DNA of 64,000 bases from Cohaesibacter intestini (GTDB lineage: Bacteria; Pseudomonadota; Alphaproteobacteria; Rhizobiales; Cohaesibacteraceae). The notes under the pieces were generated by a model, which ran no database searches, was not told the origin of the DNA, and saw nothing but the letters and a program-made list of their open reading frames with translations. The DNA lies in contig NZ_QODK01000002.1 in NCBI RefSeq assembly GCF_003324485.1, positions 1,054,001-1,118,000 on the forward strand. The letters run 5' to 3'. The number at the start of each line of letters is the position of its first letter. Within the stretch, counting starts at the first letter, position 1. Below are positions 20,843-30,252 of this stretch, one piece after another. A program made the position numbers and the translations under genes.

Positions 20843-21193
20843 CTAGTGCAGACGTGACCCGTTCGGTACCGACTTGTCGACCTTGGCCAACACAATGTTG
20901 CCTTCGCCATCATCATAGCCAAGGGTCAGCACTTCGGACATGAACGGTCCGATCTGGCGCGGCGGGAAATTGACCACCGCCATCACCTGCCGCCCGACCA
21001 GATCCTCCGGTTTGTAATGCACCGTGATCTGGGCCGAGCTTTTCTTCACGCCAATGGCGTCGCCAAAGTCGATTTTCAGCTTATAGGCCGGTTTACGGGC
21101 CTGAGGAAAATCCACCGCCTCTACGACCGTCCCAACACGAATATCGACTTTCAGAAAATCATCAAACTGGATTTCGGGGGTGATATCCGTCAT
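20843..21193 (-). CDS. csaA: tRNA-binding domain protein, CsaA family
   Basis: A 116-residue OB-fold protein. The hallmark VDIRVGTVVEAVDFPQARKPAYKLKIDFG, here spread over residues 15-43, and GVKKSSAQIT, VVNFPPRQIGPFMSEVLTLG and SVPNGSRLH match CsaA, a homodimeric export-linked chaperone related to the tRNA-binding domain of MetRS. It is convergent with the kinase gene and 57 nt downstream of a TetR gene on the same strand. Confidence 0.92.
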   Translation of the reverse strand: MTDITPEIQFDDFLKVDIRVGTVVEAVDFPQARKPAYKLKIDFGDAIGVKKSSAQITVHYKPEDLVGRQVMAVVNFPPRQIGPFMSEVLTLGYDDGEGNIVLAKVDKSVPNGSRLH

Positions 21194-21250
21194 GGCGGGC
21201 TCCTTGGCAAATTGTCAAAGCCCGAATGGTTGCCGATCAGCCCGTCCCGT

Positions 21251-21982
21251 TCAAGAAGGCATTGGCTGAGCCGGTGGCTCATCCACAGCGGACATGTCGG
21301 TCACATTGCCGTCAGATGGAGCCAGCCCGTCGGTTGAGGCCGCCTCATCACGCCCAGTTCTGCGAGCGCTTTTCCGGCACCGCCGCCCTGCCTTTGGCAA
21401 CAGACAGGCAATCCGCTCGGCCCGCCGCAAGGCACTTTCCCCTTGCTTGAGATACTTATCAAGCGCCGACATTGTCTTGGTGAGGTCTTCACTGTCATCC
21501 TCCAGCCAGACCCGGAATACCCGTGCATAGGTCGCCAAAGCGCCCTTGCTACGGATGATGCCGGAGATCCCGGCAGGCGAAATCTGGGCGATATCGAGAA
21601 ACCAGTCCGCGGTCAGGCGTGACAGGGCCACCAGATGCAGCGACAGCATCGGATCCCGGCGTGCCGCCTTGCTCAGGGCAACGATCAACGCCCGATTGCC
21701 CTGCATGGCCTCGAACCGCGCCATCATCACGTCAAGCAAGCGTTCACGCGCCGGTTCGTCCACCATCTCCCGATCATAGGCATCCAGCATCGCCGCATCG
21801 GTCCGGCGGATCAGTTCGGTGACATAGGCATAGCGGTTCCGATACTCGACAAAGGCGATATGCAAGTCGACCCCGGCAGCCGTCGCAATCTCGGCGCACG
21901 AGACGCTCCGCCAGCCATCAGCCAGCACGGAGCGGGAAAACTGGTCGAAGAGTGTCTGACGGACATCCTGATTCTGCTGCAT
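21251..21982 (-). CDS. TetR/AcrR family transcriptional regulator
   Basis: A 243-residue putative regulator. Residues 1-60 form a TetR-type HTH: WRSVSCAEIATAAGVDLHIAFVEYRNRYAYVTELI. The position-specific helices are recognisable, although the usual small-Tyr pattern in the recognition helix is degenerate. A helical ligand domain follows. The last 50 residues are basic (RRAERIACLLPKAGRRCRKSARR as two stretches) and then acidic. The ATG at 21982 has GGGG upstream; the frame is open 16 codons further. Targets are unknown. Confidence 0.75.
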   Translation of the reverse strand: MQQNQDVRQTLFDQFSRSVLADGWRSVSCAEIATAAGVDLHIAFVEYRNRYAYVTELIRRTDAAMLDAYDREMVDEPARERLLDVMMARFEAMQGNRALIVALSKAARRDPMLSLHLVALSRLTADWFLDIAQISPAGISGIIRSKGALATYARVFRVWLEDDSEDLTKTMSALDKYLKQGESALRRAERIACLLPKAGRRCRKSARRTGRDEAASTDGLAPSDGNVTDMSAVDEPPAQPMPS

Positions 21983-22158
21983 TTTATCCCCTTTCACGAG
22001 TATGGTTCGAAGTCGGGTTGCTTGTCCCATCTTTACGGCCTGTAGAGCAGCAATGGATCATCCAAAGCGCTTCAGCCGTGGCAAAAGCAGACAAACAGTC
22101 TACCACACTTTAGGGACAACCGCTCAAAGGATTGGGTATCAATCCCCTCACACAGGCA

Positions 22159-22980
22159 TCACATCGACAGTTCGATGGAGCGATCGCGCGCAGCTTCCGT
22201 CGCCTTGGCCATCAGAGGTGGTAACCCCGATCCCTCGTCCATCAAAACCGCCAAGGCCGCAGCAGTGGTGCCCCCCGGCGAGGTGACATTGGTCCGCAAG
22301 GTCGCGGCATCCAGATCAGACTGATGCATCAATTCCCCTGCTCCGACCACCGTCTGGCGGGCCAGCAAGGCCGCGACGTCAGGAGCCAATCCCAGAGCTT
22401 CCCCGGCTTTCGCCATGGCTTCGACCATATGAAAGACATAAGCGGGACCAGAACCGGAAATCGCCGTCACCGCATCCATCTGCCCTTCATCGCCAACCCA
22501 GACAAAAGCCCCCATCGAGGAAAGCAAGGTGGCGGTCACCTCTTTCATGGCTGCATCCACGCCCGCACTGGCAAAGGCAGCGGTCATCCCCCGGCCAACC
22601 TGCGCCGGTGTGTTGGGCATCGCACGCACAACCAGCGCGTCTGCACCGAAATGAGCCTTGAACGTCGCAACCGGCGTTCCTGCGGCAACAGAAACGACCA
22701 CGGTCTTTGGCCCGACCATTGCTTTCAGGCCGGGCAAAACCTTGTCCATCATTTGCGGCTTGATGGCGATCACCACCATGTCGGGGGCATCAACCCCTTC
22801 GGCCGATGATGCCAACGTGAAGCCCTTATCCGTCGCCGCCTTGGCAATCTCCTCAGGCTGGCTTGGATCGATGACCACGGTCTTGGACGCATCCAGCCCC
22901 ATATCGAGCCAGCCTGCCAGCATCGCACCGCCCATTTTGCCAGCCCCAACCAACACCAGAGAAATATCACCAATCGTCAT
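22159..22980 (-). CDS. proC: Pyrroline-5-carboxylate reductase
   Basis: Final enzyme of proline synthesis, reducing P5C with NAD(P)H; 273 residues. The N-terminal Rossmann motif reads LVLVGAGKMGGAMLAGW. VVRAMPNTPAQVGRGMTA and AVTAISGSGPAYVF are typical of the family. The C-terminal signature TNVTSPGGTTAAAL is exact for ProC. The ATG at 22980 is preceded by AGGCGAGG. The frame is open to 23034, but that extension is not family-like. It is probably transcribed after ubiK, 186 nt upstream. Confidence 0.96.
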   Translation of the reverse strand: MTIGDISLVLVGAGKMGGAMLAGWLDMGLDASKTVVIDPSQPEEIAKAATDKGFTLASSAEGVDAPDMVVIAIKPQMMDKVLPGLKAMVGPKTVVVSVAAGTPVATFKAHFGADALVVRAMPNTPAQVGRGMTAAFASAGVDAAMKEVTATLLSSMGAFVWVGDEGQMDAVTAISGSGPAYVFHMVEAMAKAGEALGLAPDVAALLARQTVVGAGELMHQSDLDAATLRTNVTSPGGTTAAALAVLMDEGSGLPPLMAKATEAARDRSIELSM

Positions 22981-23166
22981 TTTACCTCGCCTTTCTAAGC
23001 GCCTGAAACCGAGTATTTTATCGACTTCTGCCACATCGCCTATTGTTTATCAGTTGCAACGGCCAGTATCAGGCAATCAAAGCGCCAAACAAAAAGCCCA
23101 CCAAAACTGACAGGCTTTCCATTCAGGCCACTTAGTGCCCGTCACCTCTTTCAACGCCACAGCCAA

Positions 23167-23448
23167 TCAGGCGTCGGGCCCGCTTGCCGTGTCCTCAGAC
23201 CCGCCGAGTTTGGCTTCCAGCACAGCAAGCCGTGCAGCCAGACGATCATTTTCGTCACGCGCCGCTACGGCCATTTCCTTCACCGCTTCAAACTCGTCGC
23301 GGGTAACAAGATCCATGTCACCCATCAAGCGCTCCAACTGCGCCCGAATTGCGGTTTCCGCCTCGTCGCGCACCCCTTGGGCCACACCGGCGGCATCGGT
23401 CATCAATTTGGCAAATTCGTCAAACAGCCGATTGTTGGTATGGGTCAT
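23167..23448 (-). CDS. ubiK: Accessory factor UbiK family protein (BMFP)
   Basis: A 93-residue coiled-coil protein. N-terminal NRLFDEFAKLMTDAAGVAQGVRDE is followed by LERLMGDMDLVTRDEFEAVKEMA, a helical hairpin, and a Leu-zipper-like LAARLAVLEAKL. This is the BMFP/UbiK pattern. UbiK supports ubiquinone synthesis as a JC-complex accessory factor. It is divergent from lgt, a pairing common in Hyphomicrobiales. Confidence 0.85.
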   Translation of the reverse strand: MTHTNNRLFDEFAKLMTDAAGVAQGVRDEAETAIRAQLERLMGDMDLVTRDEFEAVKEMAVAARDENDRLAARLAVLEAKLGGSEDTASGPDA

Positions 23449-23640
23449 AGCACTTGCTCCTCGCTGCGGCGGCCTCGGTCTTGCATTGGACCGTGCCTGC
23501 CTTTGCCTTCAATCTGTCACTATCTGAGATATAGTATCGCCAGCGATTTTCACAACGAATATTTGCGCTTTCCCTTGACTTGTTGCGATCAAGGCAACAC
23601 ACCCTCTAGACCCATTCATTGAATTGCAGAGGCAAAGCCC

Positions 23641-24465
23641 GTGACCTTTCTGGCCATTCCCTTCCCGATGATTGATCCCGTTCTTCTGTCTCTTGGTCCC
23701 GTTCAGATCCATTGGTATGCCATCGCCTATATTGCGGGCATCCTGCTGGCCTGGAGCTATACCAAGCGTGTTGCCCGACAGTCCCATCTCTGGCCCCATG
23801 CCAAAAGTCCGATGAGCAGCCTCGCTCTGGATGATTTCGTTCTCTGGGCCACTGTGGGGATCATTCTGGGGGGACGGCTCGGTTATGTGCTCTTTTACAA
23901 TTTCGACGCCTATCTTGCCGACCCGACCCAGATTTTTGCGGTCTGGAAGGGTGGAATGGCCTTTCATGGCGGTTTTCTCGGTGTCACGCTGGCGATGGTG
24001 CTCTTCGCCCGTGTTCGGTCGATCCCGCTTTTGTCGATGTTCGATCTGATTGCTCTTGCAGCCCCTTTCGGACTGTTGTTTGGCCGCATCGCCAATTTCA
24101 TCAATTCCGAACTTTGGGGCCGGGTCACCGACCTGCCATGGGGCGTTGTCTTTCCCAATGGCGGCCCGGAGCCACGCCATCCCAGCCAGCTCTATGAAGC
24201 CGCGCTCGAAGGCCTGCTGATGCTGATCCTGCTGCGCATTCTCAGCCATTCCCTCGGTGCCCTGAAACGCCCCGGTCTGGTGGCAGGCTGCTTTGTCATT
24301 CTTTACGCCCTCTTCCGTTCGCTGGTCGAACTGGTCCGGGTGCCAGATGTCCAGATCGGCTATCTCTCCCATGGCACCACCATGGGCATGTGGCTCTCCG
24401 CCCCGATGGTTCTGGCGGGTCTGCTGCTGGTACTCCTTGCCCTGCGCAAACCAGCCGCAATGTGA
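23641..24465 (+). CDS. lgt: Prolipoprotein diacylglyceryl transferase
   Basis: Inner-membrane enzyme that transfers diacylglycerol from phosphatidylglycerol to the lipobox Cys of prelipoproteins. It is 274 residues with about seven helices. Conserved segments include IHWYAIAYIAGIL, GGRLGYVLFYN, the catalytic FHGGFLGV and the Lgt signature GRIANFINSELWGR. It begins at GTG 23641, with GAGG 8 nt upstream; the internal ATG at 23668 lacks an RBS. The lipoprotein at 28097 and the Rz1-like phage protein would be substrates. Confidence 0.96.
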   Translation: MTFLAIPFPMIDPVLLSLGPVQIHWYAIAYIAGILLAWSYTKRVARQSHLWPHAKSPMSSLALDDFVLWATVGIILGGRLGYVLFYNFDAYLADPTQIFAVWKGGMAFHGGFLGVTLAMVLFARVRSIPLLSMFDLIALAAPFGLLFGRIANFINSELWGRVTDLPWGVVFPNGGPEPRHPSQLYEAALEGLLMLILLRILSHSLGALKRPGLVAGCFVILYALFRSLVELVRVPDVQIGYLSHGTTMGMWLSAPMVLAGLLLVLLALRKPAAM

Positions 24466-24473
24466 GAGGCCCC

Positions 24474-25577
24474 ATGCGCGACACCGCAACACCACTTGAA
24501 AGCCGCCTCAAAAGGCTGATTACCGCCTCTGGCCCGATTGATCTGGCGACCTATATGAGCCTCTGCCTTGGCGATCCGGAGCATGGCTATTACACCAGAC
24601 ACACACCGATTGGTGCGGACGGTGACTTCACCACGGCACCGGAAATCAGCCAGCTCTTTGGCGAATTGCTCGGCATCTGGATGCTGTCGGTCTGGCAACA
24701 GAGCGGATGCCCGTCGCCTTTCCATCTGGTCGAGCTTGGCCCTGGCCGTGGCACACTGATGCAGGACATGGCCCGCACGATCCAGTCCCAGCCGGATGCT
24801 TTTGCTGCCCTCCATATTCATCTGGTTGAGATCAGCCCAACCTTGCGCGACCAGCAGGCCCACCGCCTTGAAAGCATCAAACGTCCCATCACGTGGCATG
24901 ACACGATCGACAGCCTACCCGAAGCGCCCCTCTTCCTCATCGCCAACGAGTTTTTCGACTGTCTCCCGATCCATCAATGGGTCCGAAAGGGCGACTCTTG
25001 GCATGAGCGCGTGGTCGGCCTTGATGACAATGGCAACCTCGCCTTCGGCCTTGGCCCGGTCCGGGCGCTAAGTGCCCCATCGCCAGATGCCGAGACAGAA
25101 GATGGCGCAATCCTCGAACAATCCCCGGCCAGTGATGCCGTCATGGCCACCCTCGCCCACAAACTGGCCAGCCATGGGGGCGCGGGCCTTTTCATCGATT
25201 ATGGCTATGCCAAACCCGGCTATGGCGACACCCTACAAGCCATGCGCAATCATGCCTATGCCAACCCCTTGGCCAAACCCGGTGAGCAGGATCTGACGGC
25301 CCATGTCAATTTCAGCGCTCTTGCCCACGCGGCAAGCAGCGCCATTCAAACCAATCTGCATGGCCTCACGGTCTCTCCAGCAATCAAGCAGGGCAATTTC
25401 CTCCTCGCCATGGGGCTGCTCGAGCGCGCCGGACGCTTGGGTGCAGGCAAGAGCGCCCAAGAGCAGGAAGCCATCCGCGATGCCGTCGAACGCCTAGCCG
25501 CACCCGACCAGATGGGCAGTCTATTCCATTGCCTCGCCATTCTGCCTCACCTCTGCCCAATTCCTCCGCTCTCTTGA
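24474..25577 (+). CDS. SAM-dependent methyltransferase, MidA/NDUFAF7 family
   Basis: A 367-residue class I methyltransferase of the DUF185 family. Mitochondrial NDUFAF7/MidA, its relative, methylates an arginine of a complex I subunit. N-terminal PIDLATYMSLCLGDPEHGYYT and FTTAPEISQLFGELLGIW are diagnostic. The SAM-binding loop is LVELGPGRGTLMQDM. LIANEFFDCLPIHQWV and AGLFIDYGYAKPGYGDTLQA follow. It starts 8 nt after lgt stops, so translation is probably coupled. A complex I role here is inference. Confidence 0.9.
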   Translation: MRDTATPLESRLKRLITASGPIDLATYMSLCLGDPEHGYYTRHTPIGADGDFTTAPEISQLFGELLGIWMLSVWQQSGCPSPFHLVELGPGRGTLMQDMARTIQSQPDAFAALHIHLVEISPTLRDQQAHRLESIKRPITWHDTIDSLPEAPLFLIANEFFDCLPIHQWVRKGDSWHERVVGLDDNGNLAFGLGPVRALSAPSPDAETEDGAILEQSPASDAVMATLAHKLASHGGAGLFIDYGYAKPGYGDTLQAMRNHAYANPLAKPGEQDLTAHVNFSALAHAASSAIQTNLHGLTVSPAIKQGNFLLAMGLLERAGRLGAGKSAQEQEAIRDAVERLAAPDQMGSLFHCLAILPHLCPIPPLS

Positions 25578-25661
25578 CTTAAAGAGACCCACAAGGAACA
25601 GTGGCTTGATCCCGTTCGCCAAGGGATTGACACCCCGATACTTGACACAACCGGAGCCCCC

Positions 25662-26432
25662 ATGCGCATCGAGCATCCTGCCCTCGCCTGCCTACCTGCC
25701 ATCGATCATGGTTTTTTCACCCGCAAGGGCGGCACCTCCAAGGATACCTATCACAGCCTCAATTGCGGCTATGGATCGGCTGATGATCGCGCACAGGTGA
25801 CCGAGAATCGTGGCCTTGTCGCCGACAGTCTGGGCGTGGCCCGTAACCGGCTGGTGACCGCCTATCAGGTCCATTCGCCGCTTGCATTGGCCATCGACGC
25901 ACCGCTCGACCGCGACGCCCTGCCCAAGGTTGATGCGTTGGTCACCAACAAACCGGGCCTTGCCGTGGCGGTCCTGACAGCGGATTGCGGCCCGATCCTT
26001 TTTGCCGACAACAAGGCCGGTGTGGTCGCTGCCGCCCATGCTGGTTGGCGCGGAGCCTTTGAGGGCGTTATTGAAGCAACCATCAAAACCATGGAGGAGA
26101 ATGGTGCCAGCAAGGCCAACATGACGGCCATACTGGGCCCCACCATTTCGCTGGCCAACTACGAAGTGGATGATGGTTTCATGGACCGTTTTACCGCCCG
26201 CAACAAGGACTGGAGCCGGTTCTTTGAGGCCGGAGACCGCGATGGCCACAAACAGTTTGATCTGCCCGCCTTTATCCTCGCCCGACTTGAAATGGCAGGG
26301 GTCGGGTCTGCCATCAATCTGGATCGCTGCACCTATGGCGAGTCGGACCATTTCTTCAGTTACCGCCGTTCCACCCACCGCAACGAACCCGATTATGGAC
26401 GGCAAATCGCCGCAATCGCCTTGCGTGATTGA
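25662..26432 (+). CDS. pgeF: Peptidoglycan editing factor, laccase-domain protein
   Basis: A 256-residue YfiH/CNF1-fold protein; PgeF relatives remove wrongly incorporated L-Ser peptides from peptidoglycan precursors. The metal-binding signature residues lie in VLTADCGPILFAD and VAAAHAGWRGAFEGV, with the matching His and Cys. NCGYGSADDRAQV and TYGESDHFFSYRRS are family marks. It is the third gene of lgt-methyltransferase-pgeF. Confidence 0.93.
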   Translation: MRIEHPALACLPAIDHGFFTRKGGTSKDTYHSLNCGYGSADDRAQVTENRGLVADSLGVARNRLVTAYQVHSPLALAIDAPLDRDALPKVDALVTNKPGLAVAVLTADCGPILFADNKAGVVAAAHAGWRGAFEGVIEATIKTMEENGASKANMTAILGPTISLANYEVDDGFMDRFTARNKDWSRFFEAGDRDGHKQFDLPAFILARLEMAGVGSAINLDRCTYGESDHFFSYRRSTHRNEPDYGRQIAAIALRD

Positions 26433-26587
26433 CCGCAAGACAGAGTAAATGGCCTATCTGCAAGGCCTTGGAGCTGCCGCTCGATACAAGCAAGGCGAGC
26501 GTGGAAACAGGGCCGTCGCGCTTTATCCTGACGGTTTTATCTGCAATGATGGCCTCGACAAAAGGTCAGGTCGAGAGGATTGGATTT

Positions 26588-27745
26588 ATGGCTTTGCATT
26601 TTTCCCCTGATGAATATGAGCGTCGCAAGGCGTCCGTTCTGGCGAAAATGGCGGATCGGAAACTGGATGCCCTGCTGATTTTCTCACAGGAAAGCATGTA
26701 TTGGCTGACCGGCTACGACACGACGGGATTCCACCTGTTCCAGTGTCTGGTGCTGCGCAAGAATGGTGCAACGGACCTTTTGACCCGCTCGGTCGATTTA
26801 CGGCAGGCCCGACAGACCTCCAACATCGAAACCGTTCACGTCTGGTCAGACCGGGTGAAGAAGAAAGCCTCCCCGGCCATGCAGCTGCGTGGATTGCTTG
26901 ATGAGCTGGACCTGCTGGGTGCCAAGATCGGCATTGAATATGACAGCCACGGCCTGACAGCCAAGGACGGCAAGACACTGGATGAGTCCTTACGCTCCTT
27001 TGCCGACACTGAAGATGCCTCTCGTTTGATTCCCCCCTTGCGCGCCATCAAGTCCGGTGCGGAAATCACCTTCATGCGCAAGGCTGCCGAGCTGACCGAT
27101 CTGGCGCTGACCGAAACCCTGCCGATCATTCAGGCCGGCGCCGACGAAGGCCGGATCCTTGCCCGCTTGCAAGGCACCATTCTGGAAAATGGTGGTGACT
27201 TTGCTGCCAACCATTTCGTGGTCGGGTCAGGGGAAGCCGCGCTTCTTTGTCGCTATCAGGCCGATCGCCGGGTGCTCGACAACAACGATCAGTTGACGCT
27301 CGAATGGTCCGGCGCCTTCCGCCACTATCACGCCCCCGCCATGCGCACATTGGTCATTGGCCAACCCTCGGCCCGCCATCGTGAGCTGTTCGAGATCGCC
27401 TTAGAGGCACTTGCTGCTGTCGAGGAAATCCTGCGTCCGGGCACCACCTTTGGCGAAGTGTTCGACACCCATGCCCGGGTGATTGACGAAATGGGGGCCA
27501 GCAAGCACAGGCTTAATGCCTGCGGTTACAGTGTGGGCGCACGGTTTGCACCAAGCTGGACCGACTGGCCGCTTTTCTATCGTGGCAATGACAATGAAAT
27601 TTGCCCGAATATGACCTTATTTGCCCATATGATTTTGGTGGATAGTGAAGCAAGCACGGCCATGTGTCTGGGGCGCACCTATTTGACCACCGAAGAGGCA
27701 CCGGAACCTCTCTCCAAGCTGCCGCTGGACCTGATGATCCGCTAA
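26588..27745 (+). CDS. M24-fold (creatinase/aminopeptidase P-like) hydrolase lacking canonical metal ligands
   Basis: A 385-residue pita-bread-fold protein. An N-terminal creatinase domain (EYERRKASVLAKMADRKLDALLIFSQESMYWLTGYDTTG, read as two stretches) leads into the C-terminal catalytic domain. The usual metal motif (Asp...Asp before TRT) reads LEWSGAFRHYHAPAMRT, so the two Asp become Glu and Pro. The usual His motif reads NACGYSVG, with Tyr in place of His. Creatinase and ectoine hydrolases are metal-free members of the fold. A C-N hydrolase of that type is possible, but the substrate is not identifiable. The start at 26588 has GAGAGGA upstream. Confidence 0.85.
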   Translation: MALHFSPDEYERRKASVLAKMADRKLDALLIFSQESMYWLTGYDTTGFHLFQCLVLRKNGATDLLTRSVDLRQARQTSNIETVHVWSDRVKKKASPAMQLRGLLDELDLLGAKIGIEYDSHGLTAKDGKTLDESLRSFADTEDASRLIPPLRAIKSGAEITFMRKAAELTDLALTETLPIIQAGADEGRILARLQGTILENGGDFAANHFVVGSGEAALLCRYQADRRVLDNNDQLTLEWSGAFRHYHAPAMRTLVIGQPSARHRELFEIALEALAAVEEILRPGTTFGEVFDTHARVIDEMGASKHRLNACGYSVGARFAPSWTDWPLFYRGNDNEICPNMTLFAHMILVDSEASTAMCLGRTYLTTEEAPEPLSKLPLDLMIR

Positions 27746-28096
27746 AGGCTTCTCGACAGGCGAGCATGGCCCCGACCTTCAAGGCGCTGAGATGGAAAAC
27801 TGTGTCTGGGAGCGTCGTCGTGATGCCCGTGGCGTCAGGGGCAGAGCCTGCGGCTAGGCCGTGAACCGACGGGTGGGACATGGCTTCCAGATCGATAAGA
27901 GCCTAACCACTCAGTGTACCCAGACCCAATTGGCCCCAATTGGAACCGTGCAAAACGAAAAATCGGATAAGGTTAAGAATTGGAAAACCCAAGCCGATTA
28001 TAGTGAAAGAGCAAACGCGGCCATTCTGATGCTCAGTGCGTGAGGAAGGCCGGGTTTTCGTGTGTTTGAGTAAATGTCGATGCGGAGATAGACAAT
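27746..28096. other. Intergenic gap
   Basis: About 350 nt. The only pattern I see is CCCAATTGG repeated back to back around 27926-27947. A 60-codon ORF at 27861 has neither an RBS nor a family-like sequence. A promoter for the lipoprotein gene must lie here, but I could not place it. Confidence 0.4.
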
Positions 28097-28735
28097 ATGC
28101 AATCTGTGCAGTCCGGTTTCATCACCAAGCTTGGCCTTGCCGCCCTTCTGGCAGTGTCTCTGGCGGCCTGTTCCAGCAATGGATCGCCAACCCCTCCAGG
28201 CACCATTGGCAACAGCTCACCACCTTCCATCACCGAGACCATGCCTCCGGATGACACCCTGATGGATCAGCAGCAGCCAGAGATGGCGGCCAACAATGAC
28301 GATACGGCCAATCTACCACCTGCCAACCAGATCCCGTCCGCGGCCGAGTCCAACCGCTATCAAACGCCCGCATCGAGCGCGATTCTGACCTTTGAACCGA
28401 TGGTTGGCGCGCCCAAAACCGTGGCACGGGAATTGTCCTCAGCCCTCGGCATGCGCGTTGCGCAGCATTCCCTGCCGGTTGTTGCCCGCAGCGACAAGAA
28501 GGCAACCCATCGCATCAAGGGCTATTTCACCGCCAACCAGTCCGGTGACGACTGTGTGGTCGCCTATGTCTGGGACATTTTCGACGCCTCTGGCAAACGG
28601 ATCAACCGTGTGACAGGCTCTCAGAAGACCCCCATGGTGTCTACGGACCCTTGGGACAGCGTCAAAGGCCCTGTGCTGGACAAAGTCGCGGTCGATACCG
28701 CCGCGAAACTGAAGAGCTGGCATGCCAGCATCTAG
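28097..28735 (+). CDS. Hypothetical lipoprotein
   Basis: A 212-residue lipoprotein. The signal peptide ends in the lipobox LAAC (residues 22-25), followed by SSNGSPTPPG. Residues 30-95 are a low-complexity Pro/Asn/Asp/Thr linker. The remaining 110 residues form a globular part with THRIKGYFTANQSGDDCVVAYVWDIFDASGKRINRVTG spread over a beta-rich stretch. I do not recognise the family. It needs Lgt, encoded about 4 kb upstream. GGAGA lies before the ATG. Confidence 0.75.
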   Translation: MQSVQSGFITKLGLAALLAVSLAACSSNGSPTPPGTIGNSSPPSITETMPPDDTLMDQQQPEMAANNDDTANLPPANQIPSAAESNRYQTPASSAILTFEPMVGAPKTVARELSSALGMRVAQHSLPVVARSDKKATHRIKGYFTANQSGDDCVVAYVWDIFDASGKRINRVTGSQKTPMVSTDPWDSVKGPVLDKVAVDTAAKLKSWHASI

Positions 28736-29114
28736 AACCAACATCTAGAAAGCGCATCTGGGGCGAACCGCTGGGACAGGAGAGCGCGGACCGAAGACCG
28801 CGATCCGATGGGATCGAACCGGAAGCGAATCTGTTTTTCGCCTTCCCGTTATCAGAAGTATCAACCCGACGCCTCATTCCGCCGAGAGGACGGCAGCCCC
28901 AGTAGACTGGCCGCATTTTTCATCCTTTCTCAACGACACCTCCCAAATGATGCACCCGACTGTGTGCTTTTAGGCGTAAAATTGGCGCAACGCTGTCACT
29001 GAAACTTTACATTCACCAGCTTCCATGCTTACAACGCCCCTGTCACAGGGCGTATCGGAGCCATCCCCGCATCCAAAGGCTCCCATCTCATCGAATCGAC
29101 AGGGCACAGGATTC
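28736..29114. other. Intergenic gap before prs
   Basis: About 380 nt. Around 28820-28850 an imperfect hairpin (GGAAGCGAA with TTCGCCTTCC) could terminate the lipoprotein gene, but it has no T-run. No RNA gene is recognised. Confidence 0.35.
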
Positions 29115-30047
29115 ATGAAACTTCTCTCCGGCAATTCCAATCTCACCCTCACCAAACGCATTGCCGACTATCTCGGCATCGAAATCAGCGACGTTTCCGT
29201 CCGCCGCTTTGCGGATCAGGAAATCTTCGTTGAAGTGCATGAAAATGTACGTGGTGAGGACGTGTTCGTGGTTCAGCCAACTTCTTACCCGGCCAATGAC
29301 CACCTGATGGAACTTCTCATCATCATTGACGCATTGCGCCGAGCGTCTGCGCGCCGCATCACGGCCGTCATTCCATATTTCGGCTATGCGCGTCAGGATC
29401 GCAAACCTGGCCCACGCACGCCGATTTCGGCCAAATTGGTTGCCAATCTGATCTCCAATGCCGGGGCCGATCGCGTCCTGACCCTCGATTTGCACGCAGC
29501 CCAGATTCAGGGCTTCTTCGACATTCCAACCGACAACCTTTATGCAGCACCAGTTTTGTCCCGTGACATTCTGGAGCGCAACGAAGTCGAGAATGTCATG
29601 GTGGTCTCCCCTGACGTGGGCGGCGTGGTTCGTGCCCGTGCATTGGCCAAGCGCATCGGAGCGCCTCTGGCGATCGTTGACAAACGCCGTGAGCGCGCGG
29701 GCGAATCCGAAGTCATGAACATCATCGGTGACGTCTCCGGCCGCAACTGCATTCTGGTCGATGACATCATCGATTCCGGCGGCACCCTGTGCAACGCCGC
29801 TGAAGCCCTGATCAACAAAGGCGCGGAATCGGTCACCGCTTACATCACCCACGGCGTCCTGTCCGGTGGCGCGGTTGCCCGCATCACCGCATCCAAGCTG
29901 CGCGAACTGGTGATCACCGATTCCATCGAGCCAACCGAGGCCATCATCAATGCCCATAATATCCGGGTCTTGAGCGCCTCCAATCTGCTCGGCGAAGCCA
30001 TTTCGCGCACCGCCAACGAACAGTCAGTATCGAGTCTCTTTGATTAA
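29115..30047 (+). CDS. prs: Ribose-phosphate pyrophosphokinase
   Basis: Makes PRPP from ribose 5-phosphate and ATP. PRPP feeds purine, pyrimidine, His, Trp and NAD synthesis and the APT reaction encoded at 37364. It is 310 residues. Visible motifs are [17 protein letters not shown], the ATP-flexible loop [31 protein letters not shown], the PRPP loop [11 protein letters not shown] and the final segment [10 protein letters not shown]. The ATG at 29115 starts the canonical N-terminus MKLLSGNSN; the frame is open to 29025. Palindromes and a terminator follow. Confidence 0.98.
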   Translation: MKLLSGNSNLTLTKRIADYLGIEISDVSVRRFADQEIFVEVHENVRGEDVFVVQPTSYPANDHLMELLIIIDALRRASARRITAVIPYFGYARQDRKPGPRTPISAKLVANLISNAGADRVLTLDLHAAQIQGFFDIPTDNLYAAPVLSRDILERNEVENVMVVSPDVGGVVRARALAKRIGAPLAIVDKRRERAGESEVMNIIGDVSGRNCILVDDIIDSGGTLCNAAEALINKGAESVTAYITHGVLSGGAVARITASKLRELVITDSIEPTEAIINAHNIRVLSASNLLGEAISRTANEQSVSSLFD

Positions 30048-30073
30048 GGGTTTGGCGCAGCCAAACCCGTCCC

Positions 30074-30202
30074 CAGCGGCAAGCGCTTTTGCAAAGCAAA
30101 ACGCCGAGAGCCCAGCGTTTCGCACAGCGAAACGCACCAATGTCGCAACGAACTCTAAGCCCTCAGCGGCAGGCGCTTTTGCAAAGCAAAACGCCGATAG
30201 CC
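30074..30202. repeat. REP-like palindromic cluster downstream of prs
   Basis: Three hairpin-forming units. Two are near-identical 39-bp copies (30074-30112 and 30164-30202), each containing GCGCTTTTGC-AAA-GCAAAACGC. Between them is a perfect 9-bp palindrome GCGTTTCGC-ACA-GCGAAACGC (30115-30135). All share the pattern GCGTTT(T)xGC. This resembles extragenic palindromic elements. Confidence 0.8.
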
Positions 30203-30209
30203 TTACAAA

Positions 30210-30239
30210 AAAAGCCCGGTCACCGACCGGGCTCTTTTG
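30210..30239. terminator. Bidirectional terminator between prs and lysE-like gene
   Basis: AGCCCGGTC (30213-30221), loop ACC, GACCGGGCT (30225-30233). CTTTT follows on the plus strand and seven T on the minus strand. Confidence 0.85.
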
Positions 30240-30252
30240 ATCGACATTCGCC

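Noticed and set aside
27861-28043. 60-codon ORF before the lipoprotein
   Set aside because: Polar, repeat-derived sequence without an RBS; more likely intergenic.
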